DNA of 64,000 nt from Hyalangium gracile (GCF_020103725.1 NZ_JAHXBG010000001.1:124001-188000), one strand, 5' to 3'. Counted from the first letter of the stretch, positions 53,561-62,322 are shown. The notes: a model not told the origin generated them from the sequence alone. Made by a program: numbers and translations.

Positions 53561-53660
53561 AGGCAGGGGCGGCGGCGCGGATGGTCTGGGGCGCGGAACT
53601 TCGACGCGGGCGCCCTTGTTCGCCTGCTAGGCTGTGGGCCTACCTGGGAGGTTCCTCGCC

Positions 53661-54563
53661 TTGCTTCAAACGCGCTCCGCGCCTTTCGCGTTGGCCTCCC
53701 TGCTGGTGGGCCTTGCCGCTACGGCACTGGCCGCGCCCGCAGGGCGCTCTGTCGTGCTCACGGGGAAGGCTGGCGAGTCTCCGGTGATCTACCTGGCACC
53801 TGATGCCCCGACGCTCATCCTCCTGGATGCGCCGATCGTGCGTGAGTCAGTCCAGGTGGAGGGTCGCGCCCGTTTCGCTGTGGTGGACGTGGGGGATCGC
53901 ACCGTCACGCTCTCGCCCGCAGCGGCGCTCGGGACTGGCGAACGGCTCGCACTGCGAGTCACCTACCGCGAGGGGTTCCCCTCTAGCGTTGTGTTCCTGC
54001 TCACAGGGGAGCCGGGCAAGGCGGATACCGTGGTCAACGTGCGCCGCCCGCAGCAGACCGTGGAGGCGTGCCGCGTGGAACTGTCCGCCACGCGCGAGCG
54101 GTGCGAGGCGCAAGCCAAGGAACTGGAGGAGTTGAAAGCCCGGCCTCCAGCGGTGAGCCCGGCAGCGGTAGTGCTCGCGGGGGTCGTGGACTTGAAGGGC
54201 ATGAGGGGGGAGGACTTCGGGCGCGCGTGCTTCGATGTGCGCGGCGAACTTCGCCCCGTAGAGTGCAGGGGGCTCGGAGCGTCAACGTGGACCGTGGTTG
54301 TGCTCGAGGTGAGCAACACCGGAGCGGAACCATGGGCGCCCGCGTGGGCCGAGGTGACTCCCGCAGCGGGAGGGGAGCCGCGCCGCGCTCGCGCGGTGCT
54401 CTCTAGGCAAGCAAGCATCCCCCCAGGGGGCGCGGTGAGCGTGGCCGTTGAGGTGGAAATGCCCGCGCGAGAGCCGGGGGAATGGCTGCGCGCGGTGCAC
54501 GCGCTGCGCGTGTGCAACGGTGACGGGAGCCGCTGTCTATCCGTTCCCCAGGTGACGCTGTAG
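53661..54563 (+). CDS. DUF2381 family protein (myxobacterial)
   Basis: About 300 aa. The TTG at 53661 has GGGAGG nine bases upstream and begins a clean signal peptide (LQTRSAPFALASLLVGLAAT then ALAAP); the frame extends to a GTG at 53634. DUF2381 signs: ILLDAPIVRESVQVEGRARF, FAVVDVGDRTVTLSPAAALG, an ERL-rich helix with Cys pairs, and GVVDLKGMRGEDFGRAC. The family is restricted to myxobacteria and usually adjoins a Ser/Thr kinase, as here (22 bp before the kinase). Role unknown; exported. Confidence 0.8.
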   Translation: MLQTRSAPFALASLLVGLAATALAAPAGRSVVLTGKAGESPVIYLAPDAPTLILLDAPIVRESVQVEGRARFAVVDVGDRTVTLSPAAALGTGERLALRVTYREGFPSSVVFLLTGEPGKADTVVNVRRPQQTVEACRVELSATRERCEAQAKELEELKARPPAVSPAAVVLAGVVDLKGMRGEDFGRACFDVRGELRPVECRGLGASTWTVVVLEVSNTGAEPWAPAWAEVTPAAGGEPRRARAVLSRQASIPPGGAVSVAVEVEMPAREPGEWLRAVHALRVCNGDGSRCLSVPQVTL

Positions 54564-54585
54564 CAACGGGCGAGAGGTGCTCGGC

Positions 54586-56433
54586 ATGGTGGCTCAAGTG
54601 GATCCAAGGGACCTCAGACCCGGCCAGATGGTGGACGGCTGGCGCATCGTCCGGAAGATCGGGGCGGGGACCTATGGCGTTGTCTACGAGGTGGAGAAGG
54701 ACGGCCAGCGCTTCGCGCTCAAGGTGGCCTGCAACCGGGAGCAGAGCGGAGATCCACGGCAGACGGATGCACGCGCGAAACGTGAGGCGGCCTGTCTCCA
54801 GCAGCTCAACCACCGCTACATCATCCGCATGTGGGCGCAGGGCCGTTGGCCGGATCCTCGCTCGGGCTTTCTCTACATCGTCCTGGATTTCGTGGACGGC
54901 TACACGCTGGGCCAGTGGGTAGCGCGGACCTACCCGACGCCACATGAAGTAGCCGTTCTGTTCCGCAAGCTGTTTGAGGCCCTGGAGCACATGCACGAGC
55001 GGGACGTGTTCCATCGGGATCTGAGCCTGCGAAACATCATGGTCACCAAGGGCGGCGAGCCGGTGATCATCGACTTTGGCGCGGCGGATTACGCGGCAGC
55101 CGAGGAGTTGACGGATGCCCCGTTGCCCCCGGGAACACCGCGCAACCGCAGCCCGGAGGCTCAGCGCTTCTGGAATGAAAACCGGCTCAACCCGGAGGCC
55201 CGTTACCCCTTCAATGCGACCGATGACATTTTTGCGCTCGGAGCCGACCTCTACGACGTGCTGACGGACCCCACGCCTGAGCGCAGCAAGGTGCGCCCCC
55301 CGCTCGGTGACGCGGTGCCACCTCCTTCCCCGTTCAAGGTAACCCAGGGGCGCGTTCCAGAAGTGCTGAGCAGCTATGCGCTGATGCTGATCCACGGCAA
55401 GCCAGAGGAGCGGCCCGCGACGGCGAAGGATGCGCGGAGCCCGCTGGAGGAGTTCGCGCAATTCGAGGGCCCGGAGTGGCACAGCACCCGCGTTCACCCG
55501 GTAGCTGCGCAGCTTCCGCCAGCACCCGCCGAAATTGCACCTGGGCAGGTCGAGGCCCCGCCAGTGCCCATCCCCTCCCATCCGTCCGCCGTGCCGGTCG
55601 CGGGGGCGGGTGCGCTGAACCGTCTGCGCAAGGGGTGGCTCCGTCCGGCATTCGTCGCGCCGCTGGCGCTTGTAGTGCTCGTGGCAGCCGTCGCCGCCTT
55701 CGTGCTGCACAGGCCCGCGCACCCGGAGCCGCCCCCCGTGGCCATGGGCGCCCCAGCGGATCAACCCCGACCCTCGAGCCCGCTGGCCGAAAAGCCGACA
55801 AGCCGCCCCGCTCAGTTAGCCTCGCCGCTCCCTACCCAAGAGGAGGCGACCCCTTCCGTGAAACAACCCGACAACTCCCCAACGCTTACCAGCGGGGTAC
55901 CAAACCCGCCGAAGGCTAGCCCCCGGCGTGTGCTCTCGAAGGCTGAGAGGTGCGCGCTACTCCTGGCCTCCGTCGCGTGGTTTCAAGCGGGCTGCCCCGG
56001 TGTGCAGACGCGCCCCGATCCCGAGGATTGCCCCGAGGAAGCCATTAAGGCGATGAAGGAGCTGGGTTGGTCCACCTATCCCGGCCATGGGTCACAGCTC
56101 TTCATCCTCGTTGACGTGACCAAGGGGAGCGTTGAAGAGGCGCGCGAGCAGCCCTTGACCGTCTGGAAGGATGGCCCCGTGACGGGTGCGCTGATCAGGG
56201 CAGAAGAAAGGGCGCCTGCGGGGACGCGACTGGATGGGCACCTGTGGACGACAGGAGATCGCATCTATGGCCGCTATCTCCGCGCCCACCTCTCAGGCGG
56301 GCGCACCGTGCCGATCTGCGTCGAGTTGAAAGACGGGGGCAATCTGGGAGTGGACAAGCGTGAGGGCTCGAAGCCCGGCGCCCCTGTGGGCTCTAAGGTG
56401 GCCGACGGTGTTGCAGTTGAGCGGTGGCGGTGA
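54586..56433 (+). CDS. Transmembrane Ser/Thr protein kinase
   Basis: 615 aa from the ATG at 54586. Kinase domain: Gly loop GAGTYG (26-31), ATP-binding K46 (FALKVAC), catalytic loop HRDLSLRN (143-150; D145 and N150 kept, the usual Lys replaced by Ser), DFG at 163-165. A Pro-rich linker precedes one transmembrane helix (about residue 365-390), then a C-terminal domain of about 150 residues with four Cys. Eukaryotic-like kinases of this type are abundant in myxobacteria. Operon with DUF2381. Confidence 0.87.
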   Translation: MVAQVDPRDLRPGQMVDGWRIVRKIGAGTYGVVYEVEKDGQRFALKVACNREQSGDPRQTDARAKREAACLQQLNHRYIIRMWAQGRWPDPRSGFLYIVLDFVDGYTLGQWVARTYPTPHEVAVLFRKLFEALEHMHERDVFHRDLSLRNIMVTKGGEPVIIDFGAADYAAAEELTDAPLPPGTPRNRSPEAQRFWNENRLNPEARYPFNATDDIFALGADLYDVLTDPTPERSKVRPPLGDAVPPPSPFKVTQGRVPEVLSSYALMLIHGKPEERPATAKDARSPLEEFAQFEGPEWHSTRVHPVAAQLPPAPAEIAPGQVEAPPVPIPSHPSAVPVAGAGALNRLRKGWLRPAFVAPLALVVLVAAVAAFVLHRPAHPEPPPVAMGAPADQPRPSSPLAEKPTSRPAQLASPLPTQEEATPSVKQPDNSPTLTSGVPNPPKASPRRVLSKAERCALLLASVAWFQAGCPGVQTRPDPEDCPEEAIKAMKELGWSTYPGHGSQLFILVDVTKGSVEEAREQPLTVWKDGPVTGALIRAEERAPAGTRLDGHLWTTGDRIYGRYLRAHLSGGRTVPICVELKDGGNLGVDKREGSKPGAPVGSKVADGVAVERWR

Positions 56434-56455
56434 GCCGCGCCCGGTGGAGCTATCG

Positions 56456-56545
56456 CACGTCGGACAGGTGAAGAGGGGCCCGTGGAGCCTCCCGCGTCCA
56501 GGCTCACCTGCCGGGCCCGCCTCGCGCGTCCAGGCTCACCGGACC
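56456..56545 (+). repeat. Repeat family member (three partial units)
   Basis: Two units of about 33-35 bp plus a partial one: GGACAGGTGAAGAGGGGCCC, then CGCGTCCAGGCTCACCtG repeated as CGCGTCCAGGCTCACCgG. It overlaps the 3' end of the minus-strand gene at 56504-57352, whose last residues are encoded by it. Confidence 0.5.
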
Positions 56546-57352
56546 GGCGCCCGAATTGGCTCCGGCTGGCGCAAGGTCGAGGTCTTCACGGCCGATGATG
56601 GTCAGGACGCGCTCACACGTCTCTACCGCAAGCTCCAGGCGGTTGGCAAAGGCGAGGTCCGCACCATAGTCTTGAAATCCGGGGGCGAGCCCATGTCGTT
56701 CGATGAGGTCGAGGACACGCAGAGCGTCATCGGGGGCAACACAGGCTAGGGCCGCCTGCCGATCCTCCGGGTCGGCAAGGTGCAGTTCTTGGCGACCATC
56801 GGCGTTCTTCCAGGGGGTCACTTCTATTGTCTGGGCACCACCGCGCCGGGTTGCCGTGGTGCTGATCGCCGACATGATCTGCCTAAGTGCCTTGAACTCG
56901 CCCCCAGCCAGATCTTGGAGAACTTGCCCCAGGCTCTTGAAGAAGCCATCCGGGCGCTGGTTGCGGTACGCGAACGTTAGCTGTCCAAGAGCGGGAATGA
57001 CCGCAGGGTCCAGGGCGTCCATCGCCCGTCTGTAGTTCTGGAAGATGACTTCGGCGAATCGTTCGTCGCCCTCAAGGCGCGCGAGCGCCTCCGGGTCGCC
57101 TGATTCGAGCTGTGTGGCCACCTCCTCCTCGAATTTGGATGTCCTGCGCTGGGCGCGACTCGCGGCAGCGCTACGCACCGCCGCGACCCCGGTCTTGACC
57201 GCAATCCCAAGGGCTGCCCCTGCGGCGCCAAGGAGCGGACTTGCTGCCAGGGCACCGACTACGACACCAGGGGCCGCCGCAGCCGCCTCCTCAGCCATGG
57301 TGGCCACCCACCCGGGTACCGTCTTCTTGGTTGGATCGCTGGGCTCGCTCAT
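56504..57352 (-). CDS. Hypothetical protein with a hydrophobic Ala/Gly segment
   Basis: 282 aa from the ATG at 57352. Residues about 24-60 are a hydrophobic Ala/Gly/Val-rich stretch (GVVVGALAASPLLGAAGAAL) that could be a membrane or glycine-zipper segment, followed by a helical acidic/basic domain (LESGDPEALARLEGDERFAE, DGFFKSLGQVLQDLAGGEFK) and ALACVAPDDALRVLDLIERH. No family recognised. It is the only cargo gene on the minus strand. The C-terminal 15 residues come from the repeat element. Confidence 0.6.
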   Translation of the reverse strand: MSEPSDPTKKTVPGWVATMAEEAAAAAPGVVVGALAASPLLGAAGAALGIAVKTGVAAVRSAAASRAQRRTSKFEEEVATQLESGDPEALARLEGDERFAEVIFQNYRRAMDALDPAVIPALGQLTFAYRNQRPDGFFKSLGQVLQDLAGGEFKALRQIMSAISTTATRRGGAQTIEVTPWKNADGRQELHLADPEDRQAALACVAPDDALRVLDLIERHGLAPGFQDYGADLAFANRLELAVETCERVLTIIGREDLDLAPAGANSGAGPVSLDARGGPGR

Positions 57353-57464
57353 GAGCGGACGGTAACGGACATGGGATCTCATTCCAATGGTCGTTCCCCG
57401 TGCTGGTGACGGGTGCTCTTGTAAAGGAACTTTTGCTTGCCTATCTAGGCCCCTGGAGCCCTGC

Positions 57465-57535
57465 GCGTCGGACAGGTGAACCTGGGCCGGTGCAGGGCCA
57501 CACGTCCAGGCGGCCTACTGGGGCGTTCCGCTGAT
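57465..57535 (+). repeat. Repeat family member (one to two units)
   Basis: GCGCGTCGGACAGGTGAACC, GGGCCGGTGCAGGG, then ACGTCCAGGCGGCC and a partial further unit. Same family as 53270-53560 and 56456-56545. It lies in the gap before the pseudokinase gene, which otherwise shows no gene. Confidence 0.45.
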
Positions 57536-57656
57536 GCTGTAGCTCAGGCTCGCGCCGCTCCCAACCCCCGGCGTCGTTCATCCTGCTAGCACATGCCGGG
57601 TAGTGTTTCGCTCCGTTGCGCGGCGCCCTCTTGCGCGCTGCGAGGAGTTGATCCGC

Positions 57657-58856
57657 ATGGCCACTGCAAGGCTCCCCTGGAGCGTCCCGGGCGTGATTCT
57701 CTTCTCCCAGGGCGAGTTCTCGTATGAGGTCGATCTGTCGAGGGGGTTGGTCGAGGACTTGGCACACTCGAAGTTGGGGGAGCGGACCTTCCTTGCGTGG
57801 GAGCGCACGACCGCGCAGCGCATCCGGCCGGTCATCGTCCGCAGCTTGCCCCCTACGTCATCAGGGGATCTGGAAGCGCTCGACAGGGTGCGCTTACGGC
57901 TCCGCGAGGAAGCACGTCTGGCCACCTACCTGCAACACCCGAGGATCGCCCGAATCTTCGGGATCCATGAGGTCCAGGGCGTTCTCTACGTGGTGTCCGA
58001 GGTTGTCGAGGGCACTTCGATCAACACCCTGATCAGCTATTCGAGCATGCGCGAAGCACCCTTTTCCCCCGCGTTCTGCATGTACGTGGGTGCCGAGATT
58101 GCCAACGCCCTGCATTACGCGCACACCTGCAAGGACGAGAGCGGCGCCCCGCTGGGCATCGTTCATCGAGACGTGAACCCCGTTCGCCTCTACCTGGGGC
58201 CGGAGGGTGAAGTCGTGCTGACGGACTTCGCCCGTGCACGTTCCCTGCTCCCGGGGCGGGTGGAAACGACGCTCCCGCGCCCTCAAGGTGACGTCGCCTA
58301 CTGCTCACCAGAGGCGCTTCTCGGCGAAGAGACGGATCCACGCTCGGATCTGTTCGCGCTCGGGCTGGTGCTGCTGGAACTGGCCACCTTGCGCCACCTC
58401 TACAGCACGGGCAATGCACGATCCGAAGACTTGGAGGCGGCCCTAACACCAGCGGTCAAGGATCAGGTTCTCGACGCCGCAATTACGGCAGCGGAGGCAG
58501 ACCTTCCGGCCCATGCGGAGGACTGCATCCTGCGGGCTGCCACGTTCGCCCCGCAGGACGTGGAGGAACTCACCGAGCCGCTCCAGCCCCCGCTGCGCTC
58601 CATCATCCGCAGGTTGATCCAGCGCAAGCCGGAAGATCGCTATCCGTCGGCGGCTGCGCTGGAGGCGGATTTGCGGGCGGGCCTCGCCACACTCGGCGCT
58701 CCCTACGGAGCCAAGGAGGCGCTAGAGGAGGGCCGCAATTCACGCGACGGGGCGAGCATGAATCGGCGCGTGATCGGGCCCACGAGCGAGGATCAGTTGC
58801 CCCCCGTCATCGTGGCGGAGGAGGACAGCATCACCAGGCGGGGCAGGACCGACTAG
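57657..58856 (+). CDS. Ser/Thr pseudokinase-like protein
   Basis: 399 aa from the ATG at 57657, with GAGGAG upstream. The kinase fold is recognisable (EEARLATYLQHPRIARIFGI, VLYVVSEVVEGTSINTL, QGDVAYCSPEALLGEETDPR, SDLFALGLVLLELATLRHLY), but key residues deviate. The ATP Lys position is R62 (VIVRSL), the catalytic loop is HRDVNPVRLYL (N177 replaced by R), and DFG is DFA (190-192). No Gly loop is clear. It is therefore likely non-catalytic or much weakened. A C-terminal tail carries RNSRDGASMNRRV; this tail is duplicated at 62125. Confidence 0.8.
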   Translation: MATARLPWSVPGVILFSQGEFSYEVDLSRGLVEDLAHSKLGERTFLAWERTTAQRIRPVIVRSLPPTSSGDLEALDRVRLRLREEARLATYLQHPRIARIFGIHEVQGVLYVVSEVVEGTSINTLISYSSMREAPFSPAFCMYVGAEIANALHYAHTCKDESGAPLGIVHRDVNPVRLYLGPEGEVVLTDFARARSLLPGRVETTLPRPQGDVAYCSPEALLGEETDPRSDLFALGLVLLELATLRHLYSTGNARSEDLEAALTPAVKDQVLDAAITAAEADLPAHAEDCILRAATFAPQDVEELTEPLQPPLRSIIRRLIQRKPEDRYPSAAALEADLRAGLATLGAPYGAKEALEEGRNSRDGASMNRRVIGPTSEDQLPPVIVAEEDSITRRGRTD

Positions 58857-59437
58857 CCCCCGTTTTGGCTGTAGCTGTCCATCGCTGGCCCCTTGCGGCC
58901 TCAACCCATCCGGCGGGACACCGCCCGAAGGTCCATCCTTATGCCAAGAGCCCCCGCGAAGACCCCCGCCGCTGCACGCACCCGGCGCCCTCCCGCGCGC
59001 GCCCGCAAGCCGTCCCCTCTGCCTCGACACATCGAGATCCGACAGCGCCAATTACAGGCCACCCTCAGTGCAGCCTTGAAGCAGGCCCGCAAGCGAGCGG
59101 GAATGACTCAGGCAGAAGTCGCTGAATCCATCGCCACTCACCCGGAGGTGTACGGGCGGATAGAGCGGGGGGGGATGATGCCGAGCGTTCCCACGCTGCT
59201 GCGCCTCTGCCTGATTCTTGGATGCGGGCCGCATGAACTCATGGGGTTCTCGGAGCTGGAGCCGTCGCAGAGCGTCCCCGGAGCAAGCATGGTGCCTCCC
59301 GGCCTCAAGGACACGCCGGAGAAGCGGCGCCTGTTGCGCCGCCTCGCTCGCCTGGACCGTCCGAGGATTAGGGCTCTGGCGCGCTTGGCGGCCTTACTTC
59401 TCCCGGGACAGTGAGGCGCAGCGGAAGCGGGCCCGCA
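58659..59437 (+). repeat. Left copy of the 780-bp direct duplication
   Basis: From CTGGAGGCGGAT inside the pseudokinase through the whole XRE gene to about 23 bases after its stop. The same order recurs at 62125-62901 with roughly 80 percent identity by eye. Both copies have the same orientation and bracket the low-GC cassette. Confidence 0.75.
58941..59414 (+). CDS. XRE-family HTH regulator (copy 1)
   Basis: 157 aa from the ATG at 58941. Basic N-terminal arm (rich in A/R/P/K), then a Cro/C1-type HTH (ALKQARKRAGMTQAEVAESI, HPEVYGRIERGGMMPSVPTL, LRLCLILGCGPHELMGF). The C-terminal part (TPEKRRLLRRLARLDRPRIR, ALARLAALLLPG) is a helical dimer-like tail. It is nearly the same as the protein at 62405-62878. 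It may regulate the neighbouring defence genes, as small regulators do in satellites (inference). Confidence 0.85.
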   Translation: MPRAPAKTPAAARTRRPPARARKPSPLPRHIEIRQRQLQATLSAALKQARKRAGMTQAEVAESIATHPEVYGRIERGGMMPSVPTLLRLCLILGCGPHELMGFSELEPSQSVPGASMVPPGLKDTPEKRRLLRRLARLDRPRIRALARLAALLLPGQ

Positions 59438-59823
59438 TGCACGAGGTAGCCGGTGGATGGGGCTGGGCAGCATGTGCCCCCGCCAGGTATCACTTCGGTA
59501 TCTTTCGGCGCCCGCGGGCCCCCCGCGTGGGCATGTGGTGAGCGGCGCCTCCCAATGCCCGAACTGCGGGCGGCGTCATGCCGTGGGCCGTGTGGCGAGC
59601 ATCTTCCATGCCCGGTCCAATGCCGCAGGAATGGTGCGCGCGAAGTGGAACTGAACCGCAGACTTTGAGATACTTCGATTTTTAGCCGAGACCTGCGAGA
59701 CTTGAGGTCGCGAATGAAGCCATGCAGCACGACAGATTGCTTAACCATGTGTCCGACAGGCCCTGTAGGCGCATCGGTCACCATAACTATTAACCCCATG
59801 TTGCAGCAGTGGCGGTGTAAATA
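59415..59823. other. Gap before the ATPase gene: composition change point
   Basis: The first 220 bases are GC-rich; a plus frame 59472-59654 could encode about 60 residues with a single SQCPNCGRRH Cys pair, without a good start signal. From about 59650 the DNA becomes clearly more AT-rich (GATACTTCGATTTTTAGCCG), and this continues to about 62030. The promoter of the ATPase gene is presumably here; no clear -35/-10 pair or Shine-Dalgarno is seen before 59824. Confidence 0.35.
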
Positions 59824-61134
59824 ATGAGACGACTCAAATCAATATCGATCACGGGTTTGTTTGGGAAACTCAATCATGCCATCACATTGAATCAGGAGCG
59901 CGGCATCACCATCATACACGGAGCTAATGGGACGGGTAAAACCACTGTTCTCAAAATTGTGAGCCAAATCTCGCGCACCATTCCCTCCTTCTTGGCGCGC
60001 CTTAATTTCAAGCAAATTAAGCTTGGTTTTCAGGACTCTCACGCGCTCACAATCCACAAGGATGGTGAGCGTCATCTTCATTTTGAGCTAACGCAGGGTA
60101 AAGCTAAGTTGGGTGATTTCAATACCAAGCGACTTGCCTCCATCCGCCCAGAATTCATCGCTTACGCAGTTGAGACTGGTGAAGAATCAATTCGCCCTCT
60201 CGGTTCCAACCGCTGGCTCGTTGCCAACGATCAGGTCGTTGCCACTGAGGATCTCTGGGAGCATATCCCTTTTGAACGACTGCTCCGAACGGGGAAGCAG
60301 CGAAGGGCATCTCTCGCAGAACTCCCTTCATGGCTTACAGATTTCTGGAAAGACTTTGATTGCACTCTGATAGAGGAGCAGCGACTACTGAGGGTCGAGG
60401 AGGATAGAAAACGAGGGAGGCCGCTTTTTAAACGAGTCGTGGAGGATTACGCCGACAAATTGCGGTCGCAGATCAAAGACGTGCTTGGCGGTTATGCGGA
60501 GCACTCGCAACAACTAGATCGCACATTCCCGCGAAGAGTCGTGGATGCGCTTGAATCACCATCGCCCGATTTCGCCGAACTATCACAGCATCTCGACAAA
60601 ATAGAGAAGCGACGCGAGGAACTTCATCGAGCTGGCTTGATCGAAAAAGAGCCGGCTCTTGTTCAAATTGACCCCCAGAAATTAAAGAGGGAAGAAGTAG
60701 CTCAGATTCTCTCGGTCTATACTAAGGACACCCAGACAAAACTTGAGAAGTTTGACGACATTTACAGGCGCGTTACTCTGTTTGAGGAGCTAATCAACTC
60801 GCACTTTACGCGCAAATTCGTCAAGGTGTCCAAGGACAGGGGCCTCCATCTCGTTACTGACAACAACGAGCATCTTGATCCTGCCTCGTTGTCATCGGGG
60901 GAGCAGCATATACTTGTGTTGGTGTATGAGTTGATCTTTGGTGACATCCGACAGAACCACTTGGTGCTGATTGACGAGCCGGAACTTTCGTTGCATCCAC
61001 TGTGGCAATTGCGCTTTATAGATGACTTGGAAAAGATCCGAAGCATCAATAGAATGGACTTCGTGTTGGCAACCCATTCGCCACAGATTATTGGCGACAA
61101 ATGGCCCCTTACTCAGGAATTGTCGGTGTCATGA
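59824..61134 (+). CDS. ariA: AAA/ABC-type ATPase, AriA-like (PARIS defence)
   Basis: 436 aa. Walker A GANGTGKT at 33-40 close to the N-terminus; a long central coiled or helical insert (about 150-330, with KIEKRREELHRAG); ABC-type signature LSSGEQ (356-361); Walker B LVLIDEPELSLHP (about 380-392); switch His in LATHSPQII (about 418). This layout is the AAA_15/AAA_21 form of AriA. In known PARIS systems AriA senses anti-restriction phage proteins and activates AriB. GC is visibly lower than the flanks. It overlaps the next gene by ATGA. Confidence 0.78.
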   Translation: MRRLKSISITGLFGKLNHAITLNQERGITIIHGANGTGKTTVLKIVSQISRTIPSFLARLNFKQIKLGFQDSHALTIHKDGERHLHFELTQGKAKLGDFNTKRLASIRPEFIAYAVETGEESIRPLGSNRWLVANDQVVATEDLWEHIPFERLLRTGKQRRASLAELPSWLTDFWKDFDCTLIEEQRLLRVEEDRKRGRPLFKRVVEDYADKLRSQIKDVLGGYAEHSQQLDRTFPRRVVDALESPSPDFAELSQHLDKIEKRREELHRAGLIEKEPALVQIDPQKLKREEVAQILSVYTKDTQTKLEKFDDIYRRVTLFEELINSHFTRKFVKVSKDRGLHLVTDNNEHLDPASLSSGEQHILVLVYELIFGDIRQNHLVLIDEPELSLHPLWQLRFIDDLEKIRSINRMDFVLATHSPQIIGDKWPLTQELSVS

Positions 61135-62030
61135 TTCAAAACGGACATACCGTTGCTAATACAGTCATGATGGTAAGGGCTGCACAGGTCAAGAAGAAAC
61201 CCATCGTGCTTGTCGAGGGCAGTAAAGATCACAAAGCGCTTGAGCATTGTCTTGGGGAGCGCGTTGAGTTGATCCCGGCGTATGGTAAAGACCTCGTCAT
61301 TGCTGGCGCAAAGGTACTCCACGACGAATTAAACCAGTTCGGTTGGTACATTGCGGTAGTTGACGCGGACTTTGATCGAATACTTGGCATCGAGAATGCG
61401 CATGCAGTCGTCCTCGTGTCGGATGCGCACGACATGGAGTGCGAGTACGTCAAGAGTTATGCCATGGAGAAGGTGCTTCGCGAATATGGCTCGCGCAGTA
61501 AAATCAAGCGCCACTTCAATGTCGAGGATGTGTCAAATACGAGCGTTACGGCAGAGCATGTCCGTCAAGCCATTTTCGGTCCGGCCTCTGTCTTCGGCGC
61601 GGCGCGCCTCGTCAACGCAAGACACAAGCTTAATCTCGACTTCAAGGAGATTCGGCACGACAAGGCGCTAGAGCCTAAAACGATCAACGTCAAAGTAGAT
61701 CGTCTCGTTGAGCTTGTTGTTATCAAAAATGCAGACAGGATTGTTGATAGGTCGTGGCTTATCAGTGAGGTCGAGCTTGTTCTTGGGGAGAAACACGAGC
61801 CGTGGCAGCTTTGTCAGGGACATGATGTCGTCAAGATTGTGGCATTGGGATTGCGCCGATTATGGAGTTCTCAATCTCCAGATGAGGATACTATCGAGAA
61901 GGCGCTAAGGCTTGCTTTTGATGTTGAGTGTCTGAGGGGCAGTGCATGTGGCAGCGCCATACTCAAGTTTATCGAAGCGTTCGAGACTCGCGGCGCTACG
62001 GTCACAACAAGCGGAAGCGCCTCGGCGTAG
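61131..62030 (+). CDS. ariB: DUF4435/TOPRIM effector, AriB-like (PARIS defence)
   Basis: 299 aa from the ATG at 61131 (ATGA overlap with the ATPase); an in-frame ATG at 61101 is the longer option. TOPRIM acidic residues: E29 in VLVEGSKD, then VVDADFD (D78, D80, D82). The following segment SDAHDMECEYVKSYAMEKVL is conserved in DUF4435 proteins. In PARIS, AriB is a nuclease (tRNA-cleaving) released by AriA. The C-terminal half is helical. Codon use is low-GC like its partner, so the two moved together. Confidence 0.78.
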   Translation: MIQNGHTVANTVMMVRAAQVKKKPIVLVEGSKDHKALEHCLGERVELIPAYGKDLVIAGAKVLHDELNQFGWYIAVVDADFDRILGIENAHAVVLVSDAHDMECEYVKSYAMEKVLREYGSRSKIKRHFNVEDVSNTSVTAEHVRQAIFGPASVFGAARLVNARHKLNLDFKEIRHDKALEPKTINVKVDRLVELVVIKNADRIVDRSWLISEVELVLGEKHEPWQLCQGHDVVKIVALGLRRLWSSQSPDEDTIEKALRLAFDVECLRGSACGSAILKFIEAFETRGATVTTSGSASA

Positions 62031-62124
62031 AGCATGCTCTCCTCTGATAGCCCGGCTCACAGATCTCGTCGCTGCGTTGGTGATAGTCTTGTCCACCTGT
62101 ACCGAGGGCTGATGCAGCCCGTAA

Positions 62125-62322
62125 CTGGAGGCGGATCTGCGCGCGGGCCTCGCGTCGCTCGCGACAGCCTACAGAGCCGCTGAGGTGCTGGAAGAGGGCC
62201 GCAACTCACGGGACGGGGCCAGCATGAATCGGCGCGTCGCCGGGCCTACGAACGGGAACGGGTTACCCCCAGCCATAGAGGAGGAAGAGGACATCATCAC
62301 CGCGCCGGGCGGGGGCAACTAG
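62125..62322 (+). pseudogene. Duplicated tail of the pseudokinase gene
   Basis: 66 codons in one frame from CTGGAG: LEADLRAGLASLATAYRAAE, VLEEGRNSRDGASMNRRV and an acidic end, then TAG. This aligns with the last 65 codons of the pseudokinase (58659-58856). It has no start or kinase fold, so it is a fragment left by duplication. Confidence 0.75.

Noticed and set aside
59472-59654. Small zinc-finger (Ogr/Delta-like) activator
   Set aside because: Only one CxxC pair and no start signal; the phage Ogr family needs four Cys, so not called as a gene.
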